A stretch of DNA of 64,000 bases from Lanius collurio. Taxonomy: Eukaryota; Chordata; Aves; Passeriformes; Laniidae. The stretch covers positions 10,374,206 to 10,438,205 of the forward strand of contig JACBWW010000018.1 in assembly GCA_020086605.1 (NCBI GenBank). Direction: 5' to 3'. Position 1 is the stretch's first letter; the number at the start of each line of letters is the position of its first letter. Under the pieces are notes generated by a model. That model made no database searches. It worked only from the letters and a program-made list of their open reading frames with translations, and was not told the origin of the DNA. This document shows positions 50,901 to 59,900 of this stretch, piece after piece. Both the position numbers and the translations under genes were made by a program.

Positions 50901-53900
50901 GCTTGTTCTTGACGACTTAGCATTGGTTCATCTCTTTTGCAAAGCAACATCTGAAGGGACAAATACTTCTACTGTGCCATCCAAAGCAGGCAACGTCTAA
51001 TTCAGTATTTTTCACATCTCAGTGTATATAATAGCATATGCAAAGTTTAGTTCAAATGTTAGTAGAAGTCCTCCATCTACTTTTAGCCTACTTTAAAATA
51101 GCTACTCCAGCGTTACCTGGTGTGACATCGTTCTATTGCAGGGAATTTCTCGGGCCATGGTGACAGATACTGGAATTCAGCACCTTTGTCATACCAGTAC
51201 ATTAAGCAAGCACTGTGAGTGTTTCTTCGTTTCTCCTCTTCTTTTAGGCCCTTATTACAGGATTCCATGGCCTGCAGCAGTCGCTTCTAAATTTTAGAGA
51301 AATTAGCACATGTGAAACTGGCAACAAAAATTAGCATGGAAACATCCACACTGAGAAAATAACCTGAGAAGTCCAGATGCCCAATGTGCTCATTTTCCAG
51401 TTGCAGCCTCACCCTTCCACATGTCCCTGACAAAAGTGCTCTCTGAACAATTACCATGGAATGGCCTTGGAGAATAAAGATCACCTTTCTGCAAGCCTAT
51501 TTCCAAAGGGTAGCCTTACCTAATACTGTTATCCTAGATGCAAAAGGAAAGTACTATTTTATTGCTCTCCATTAATGCTTCTTTATTACTGGTGTTCATG
51601 TGAAAAGATTTCCTGAAAAAATACTTCTTTTTTTTTTTTTTTTCAAGTTTTTATTTTACCAACAGATCTTCTGTATTTTTATATGTACATAGGAACAGAA
51701 TATTTTTCTCAAAGAATCTGAACCAAAATATTTGAATAGCTGATTAAAAACTTGTAACAACCCCAGGCCCACAGCCATAACTTAGGACTTCTGCCACCTG
51801 AAACTAACTTTGCTTGTGGTAACTTTATATAGACTTACTCCCCCAGGCAGCAAACATTTATATTTTTCTGCAATTTTATCAAGTGTTAATTTAAACTTCC
51901 ACTTAATTGCATATCTAACTGTTGATTAATTAAGAAATTTAGTAGTCTTGTTATTCAGCTTTTATGGACAGTAGATGCTGAAAGAACTTACCTCATCAAT
52001 AAATGGGATTAGTACTACAGCTTCCCATTCCTGCTGTTTACCATTTAGGTCAGTTTTAAAATCAGGTGGATAATATTCTATAATAGGAGAGTCTTGACTC
52101 GTCATCAAATGCTAGAAAGATAAAATAGAGTTTACATCAAAGGCAATTTAGCATTAATTGTAGGAAGGCTAGTATTAAAACCAATTTAAGGCCATACAGG
52201 AATAAAACACTTAATTGTCCTAGTTGGAAATTGCTTAGCAAATATAAAATTTTGTCTTTATTACTAACTTTACAATTCACTAAATACAGTAACAAGTAGA
52301 ATATTTAACCATACATCTAGAACGTAGAGATAGAATATCATTAACAAGACATGAATAAACATCATGAAAAGAGTAAAAAAAAATAAAGCAGACAATGAGT
52401 AAGCAGTACATAGATAATGCAATTCAATTCTATAACCTACCTGGTAGCATTTAGGTAGCAGATCTTTGCTAGCTGCCGGAAGTACAGCAAGAAGCTGTTC
52501 AAATGGCATGAAAGGTTTTCCCAGTTCAAATTTGATTTTGAGTTCACTGATGTTGTGAATATCTGACAGGTAAGGTGCATAATGATAAGGGTAATACCTG
52601 CAGGTTAAAAAAAACGCCTAAGTTACTTAATTACATCACAGAAGTGTTCACAGATCAGAAAGAAACCAAACTACATTAAATGTCCCCAGCACACAAAGTG
52701 AAATATCACTATCTTTCAGCAGATTCTCATTTAACATTTTTTCTTACCAGCTCCATGATTGAACTCCATGGTAATAATAATGCAAAATCCACTGTATTGC
52801 CTGAACATAACATTCAGCTTGATCAGCCAAGAAGGCACTTAAAAGAAAAAGGAAAGATACTTATTGGTTTTCTCATTTTCACAGGTACCTAAGAAGTACT
52901 TAGCACCTTGCACACAGGAATGAAGATAGAACATTTTGGGAACCTAGTAATACCATGATTTTCTAGATTCATTTCCTCTCTGGTCCTCAAATACTTATTA
53001 CAGAAAACTTGACTTGCAGCTCCTGTTGCATTAGGAAAAATCATCACCATTGCAGTACTCTGCCATGTGATCTCTACTTTTGACATAGGATGAATATTCT
53101 GTCCTGTACTAGAATCCCAATACATTTGGGATTGGAATGGACCTTACAGATCATCTAGTTCCAACTTCCTGCCATGGACAGGGACACTTTCCATAGACCA
53201 GATTGCTCAAAGTCTCATTCAACCTGGCTTTGAACACTTCCAGGGATGGGACATCTGCAACTCCTCTGGGCAACCTGCTCCAGTGCCTCGTCACCCTCAC
53301 AGTAAAATATTTCTTCCTTAATATCTAATGTAAACCTGCTCCTTTTCGCTTTGAAGCCATTATGCCTTGTCCTGTCACTACACACCCTTGTAAATAGTCT
53401 CTAATACAGATTTACAAATGTATGTCTCTAATACATATCAACAAAGACTTGTCTTCAGCATTTGGGGGGTTGGGGAAAGAAGCATAAACTTACTCAGACA
53501 CTACTTCTACACCCATTTTTGTCATGTAGTAAGTTCTTTTGTATTGCCTAAACTCAGTTTCAAACAGATCATCATCTTCTGGTTCATCTTCCAACGCGGC
53601 TGGAAAACCAGTCATGAAAACAGAGGATTAACATTCATTTCTCTATTCAGTAAGGTTTGAAAATACTCACTTCTGACTTAATCCCTTAACTTTATTCTGC
53701 AATTCAAAGCTATAGGTGCTCACACCTTCCTTGCACTGAAAGTAACATGAAACAATCAAACAAAATCTTTACCCAGAGAAATTCTGGAATTTTTAAGATC
53801 GGCAACCCACTTTTTAGCCCAATTACAAGAACAGAGAAGATAATAAAAGCCAACAGAAAATGATCTGAGAAAACATTAAAATGAATTTTAAAATTTAATT

Positions 53901-56900
53901 ATGTTCAGCAATATCATCTCACATAGTAATATTCATATTCTTGACAAATAATTTCAAAACACGAGCAAAAAACATTACCTACAAGTAGAACGAGTTCAAA
54001 AATATAACCACAACCAAAAACCCTAAAGCCATACAAAAATCTATTCATCTGTCTGTTCATGCATAAAATTATTAAACACATAATATTGTTAAAGATTTTT
54101 TCCTTAATTCCTTTAACTCATCATGGAAAAACAGGTCAGGGAAGAAGCCCCTCTAAATCTTTAGCCCCACTCTCTCTCAACAAACCAGTTCCACTTCCCA
54201 ACTGTTGGCTACATAAGTTTTGCATTCAGATTAAGGCCATCTCTGATAAGCAATTCTTACAGTTCTTTGAAATCTATACACATATTAACAAGGCGGGGGA
54301 TTGTATCTGTATGGAAAAATTATTTGCACTTACTTTTAGGGGACACTTCACTTTCATTTTTTTCTAAAGCAGCCAAAGATAAAGAATTTTCCTGAGCCTA
54401 TTAAAAAAAGATTTGAGATAATGTAGAAATACAGGTTAATATGCATGGACCTCATTTCAAAACCATATAACCTGCAACTCAAAATGCTATAATCAAAATG
54501 TATGAATATTATTTCTTATAAACCCTGTTTCCTTCTCTTACAATTGCTTCCAGAAGATTATTTAAGCAGACCAAAAGGACAGACCAGACAAAAGAAGCAG
54601 TCTCAAAATGTTAAATACTTTTAAAAAAATACCTGAATATTTGTGTTCCAAAACACTACTGTTTCTAAAACTGCTTAGTATACAAAGAACAGGATAACAA
54701 TATACAGAGAGAGATTAAATACAAAGGAATTTTCTCCTGCTACTCTACACCCTACTACAGTCATATAGTGAATAGCAGTCCATGGAAGTGGTGGTGGGGA
54801 ACTTGACACTGGGGCAGAGACAAGATACTGATCTGTAGTAGTACACACATATATACAAGGGCTGCTCCTTATTAATTAGTCACATTTAGAATTCCAAGTC
54901 AAATACTAATCTGAGATAGCTCACAGCAATGAAATTGCTCTATTTGTTGTCAAATAGTTAGCCAATACCAAGATATACATGAATGTTCTACCAATGTATC
55001 TGAAATATATACTTCCAGCAGGCTATGGTTTAAAAAGTGATATTATGAAGCATAGCAGGCTTGACTGTAACTCACAAAAAAGTTAAGTTCCGCTGCTTTT
55101 GAGGAACAGCAAAGCATTAAATACAGGTTTACAAGACTTTAAAAATCATGAGCACCTGATCCTGATTTTACCATTTCATCACTGGCAACCAGCAATGCAT
55201 ACAGGCAAAATGCAAACAATTTACTATCTTTTCTGGTTTAAACAAAATCTTGAAATAGAGTTTTATGCCACTTAATTTGTCTAAGATCAAAATACTGATT
55301 TGCAAAAAGTTACATTCTTATTTCCAAAACTGTGCATATAAAACACTGACCTTTTGTTTCTTTTGTTTATTTTTTCTGGCTTCCTCTGCTGCAATCCCAG
55401 CTGCCTCGTTGAGGTATTTATTGCCCACTTTACTTTCAAACCATTTTAGGTCAACAAAGACTTCACTGAAGTGTTCACGATCAAACTGTGCAGATTAAAG
55501 TAAGTTTGCAAGTATTTGAGGGATGTCAAATTCAGAATGCCAGATTGTTAATCTCTTTTTAGTACATGCATTAGATTACATCTAGAGTCATCAGTCCATA
55601 CACATTTTGCCCTAGAGATACAACTAAATAGATTAATACTAAAAACCCTGTTTCTCAGCAATATGTAAGCTGTACTTTGTTTTCTTTCAGTAATGCAGCA
55701 AGGGGTAACAAACAAGAGCTCAGTAGCTCCTACACTTCACTATCAACTCTAGAAAACAGAACATACATAGGATCTGGGTAATACTGCCTTGTGCCACATT
55801 TCTAACACTTTCACACCTCTGTCCAAGAACCAGAAAAAAGCCTGAAGAAGGGACAACAGATGATTTCCCTCTTTACAAATTCAGCAGAAGGATTAATCCT
55901 TTCCATTTCTCTATGGCCTATACCTTGCCTCATCTCTAGGATGGATTACTGCATCGGCACTTTACAGGATTACCTCCTGTACACCAGTTGGTTTATTAAC
56001 AACACTGATACCTGCCTCTCACAGATGCTCCTTGCTCTTTACTAGTGATCTTCATAAAAAAATTGCTAACAATTCTCCCCTCCAAGATCTTCAGACATAC
56101 CTTACCCCACAGGAAACTACAAGCAGAGGAAGCAAAGAACATCGCTGCCTGCAGCAAACTTTAAGAACACACAGAAATCATGAACCATTCCAAGCTGGGA
56201 GGGACCCACAAGGATCACAGAGTCCAACTGTTAAGTGAATAGTCCTAGAGAGATTGAACCCACACCCCTGGCATTACTGCCAGCCTGCTCTAACAAGCTT
56301 TGCCTGATACTGCCACACACTATTCAATGGGAAGTGAGCACCACGATTCTACTGGTGAATCCTCATTTGACTTGTACTAGAAGATGCTGGCTAAAGCACA
56401 GATCAAATGATTCAATCGTTTTCCTCTTATGCTATCAGAGGATCAGATAACAACTGATTGGATTCCATCTGTTCAATGGCAGAACAGCTGATTAAACCAC
56501 CTGTAAAACACAGTCATTTAACAGTTCATTAAAACAACAGTATGGTGTATTTTAGGGTACAATATAGAGTTTAAATTCAACATTCTATACCATTCTGTAT
56601 AGTGCAATTTCAAAGTTACTTACATCTGACAACCTTGTGAGATATTTCTCAAAACGTTCTAAATTCAGATGCCCATTTTCATTGATGTAACCTGTTGAGA
56701 AAATTAAGTGTGCTTTTTAACTCACAATTCAACAATTTCAGAATTTGCATTTAGATACCCCACAGATAATAAAATGCAATTTTGCTGCCTAAGGAAAGCG
56801 TAGTAAATGTTAAACATTCTAATGTGGTTAAAAAGTTCAATAAATACAAACTCAGCAATGTTAATGCTCCTACTTTCCACAGCTGAACGTAGTTTTCTCA

Positions 56901-59900
56901 CCTCCCAGTTCTGGCAAGATAGCCATGTATGTTCTATAAAGTAGTGGCAGTGCATCATGATTAATGTGTAAATGAGGTAGATGAGGAATAAAATCATTTC
57001 CTACAAGGAAACCCATTAAGATCCAATCATCTATTATCCTTTCAATATCATATTCAAAAGAAATCTTGTCCTGGGGGGAAAAAAAACAAAAATGAAAAAA
57101 GAAAAACACATAGGAGTATAATTTTTGTTGTCATTTCTGCATATAAACTTCACACATTCACACATTTTTTTTCCAATCTCAGTTCCATTAGCACTTACTT
57201 TTACTGGTGAAAATTCATAATCAATATATTCTCTCATCAGTGATAAGTGCAGTAAATGAAACGTGGTTTCCTCTGGTGCACATACTCTGTAAATTATTCA
57301 AACCACCAAGTTAATTATTTATAGACACACTTTCAACATTAATATTAATAAGTCCAAGGTTACCTAAACCCAAGAAATTTTAATAGGATTGTACCTCTAC
57401 AGAAGAAATAATGCATAAACATTTCACTGAATCTATTTTAGGATTAATCTAGTTTGATCTACAAAATTTTGCAGTAGAATCTTCTAAACACCAGATGTAT
57501 GGAGAAGAACTAACAGAAGAGCTTTGTGGAGTTCCATGTTGCAGTAACTATTTCCTAAATCCTTATCCTATTGCTCAAAAAAGAGACAAACTGGCCTAAC
57601 TTCTTCTAAGAGAAGAATATGCTCAACTTGAAAATATGCTCTGTATGTATTATTTTGTGGCTTCAATGCAGTACTAAAAGAACAACAAACCTACTGCTTC
57701 TTTATGGCATAGTCAACACATATTCTGCCTTCCTTTTTTCTCTTCACTAAAATTACTCATAAAAACTGTAAGCCAACATTAGCCCCGAATCAGTTAATAC
57801 CTACACCAAATATTAATGAGTTAAATGATGTCTTTTACATTAAAAAAAGGACTATCTCCCCTTGTACATATTATAACTAGCTGAGACCATCTCCAATGAC
57901 AAGCCAGTATAAATACTTGTGTATTCACATATAAATAGGAGATTTTAGAAATAATCCTATGAGGAAGATGTGTGTGATAGCAGTCTTCAGAGAAACTCAT
58001 GTAAAACACACTCTGAGCTACACTGGGCTTCAGAACCAATTGTGTCACTTTTTAAATGCAATTTTCATACTGTTTATAAAGAACTTTGGCAACCAGGTTG
58101 ATGCTGTAAGACTCTAGAGACATTCTGCCCTTACTCTTCATTGCACTGGACTTGAAAATCCTGATAAAACAAGCAATTTCTCTCAATGAAAAAATTGCAG
58201 ATATTAATTTGAACATATTTTTAGGACTTTCAAATTTCCAACTGTAAGTACCCATAAAAGTGACAATATTGACAGAAAACAATGCCTGTAACTTACAGAA
58301 GTAAATTCCTCTAATGAGCAAAATTATTCACAAATTACAATATGGAACAATGCTGGGGAGGGGACGTGTGGAATAAATAACAATTTGTCTTTGGATTTCA
58401 TACTTTCACCAATTAATCTTTCAAAAAGCAATTACACTCTTATTTTTCATTATTTGATTTTTTAGAAAGGTAAAACCCAAGGTTTTACTTTGATTAGATG
58501 TAAGGTCTTTAAAAATATTACAAGGTTGCATGTCAACACTACCAATGAGTATGAGTGAAACATTAACTGCAAATACTGAAAAGAAACCTTATTTCTGATG
58601 TTCATATTGTCCTTGGCAATAAAATATTCCTGTATTAGCAAAAATTATTCATTTATCTAAACATTTATGACTAATCCTCTGTTATCCAAAATTCTTTTAG
58701 TATCAGAAATATTTCTGTCTATGCCATCTTCTCCATTTATGTACCAAATACATGCTTGAGGTCCCTCAAAGAAGGAACTCAGCTACAGTAACAAATTACT
58801 GTATTATCTCTGAACGGCTCCATGTGCACGCACAGCTGTGGAACAAGTCACCTTCTTCTGATTGTTTATAGACCACAAGTTATTTCAATTGAGCAAAACC
58901 TGAATTACAGCATCTACTCAGCCATTTTAAGAGCGTTTATTTAAGTAATTTTTCTATTAATTTACTTACATGCACACAATCTCAGAGATACATACACATT
59001 TTAAAGAGTTAGTATCTGCATAACACAGTTATGGAAAATATCAATACAACTCAGGTTGCTCCATTAATAACATGAAGAAAAAATGCAACACACCAAAGAT
59101 TTAAGGATTTTTTATCAGCTGTTCTGGCAGCATACATTTTTTCATGTAAACCAATTCTAATGCACAATTCAGCAAGTTGATTTCTCTAATTTCATGACTT
59201 TTCTGACCCAAAGAATAAACTAAGACTTCATTAAATTACCATCAATTAAAAAAAAAACCAAATCACCAAACACACACACAGTTTTAGTCACCTAGTATGT
59301 TTTGGATTTAATTTCATCATAAATAAAATAAGAGTAAAGTTCATTTACCTTTGAGCCTTTTTACCACCAAATCTGACTTCTTCTCTTAGGAGTGCGAAGT
59401 GTGCCTCATGACTTGTTAATCCCAGCATTATCTATTACAAAGAGATAATAGAAAGATCTTACTTTTGGAATTTTTTTTAAAGCTTGCAAGCAGTATAAAG
59501 AAATTTTGGTGTTCTATTTCATTACAAATTCAAATGTTTGCAGGCATACAGAATTACGTGTTCGTTTCAAACCATTTTAGAACCCTTATGAGCTTAGGAA
59601 GATATCAAAGATGAACACACACTTGACAAATTCCTGTTGTTTGTATTACTTTAGTTGCACATACCAAGTCAGCATCTAAGCCATAGAGACAGTGTCTTGT
59701 GTTTGGATCATGATGGGGCTTTGCTTTTTCTGATCTGATGAACTCCATAATTTTGTGCTCACCTTCCCCTGGAGTCTGGACACAAAAAATCAAAACAAAA
59801 CAACAAAAAACAAAACCAACAAAACAAACAAACAAAAACAAAAAAAAATCATACACAAAAAAAGTCAGCCATAAGTATTATCCTATAAACTAAAAATTTA

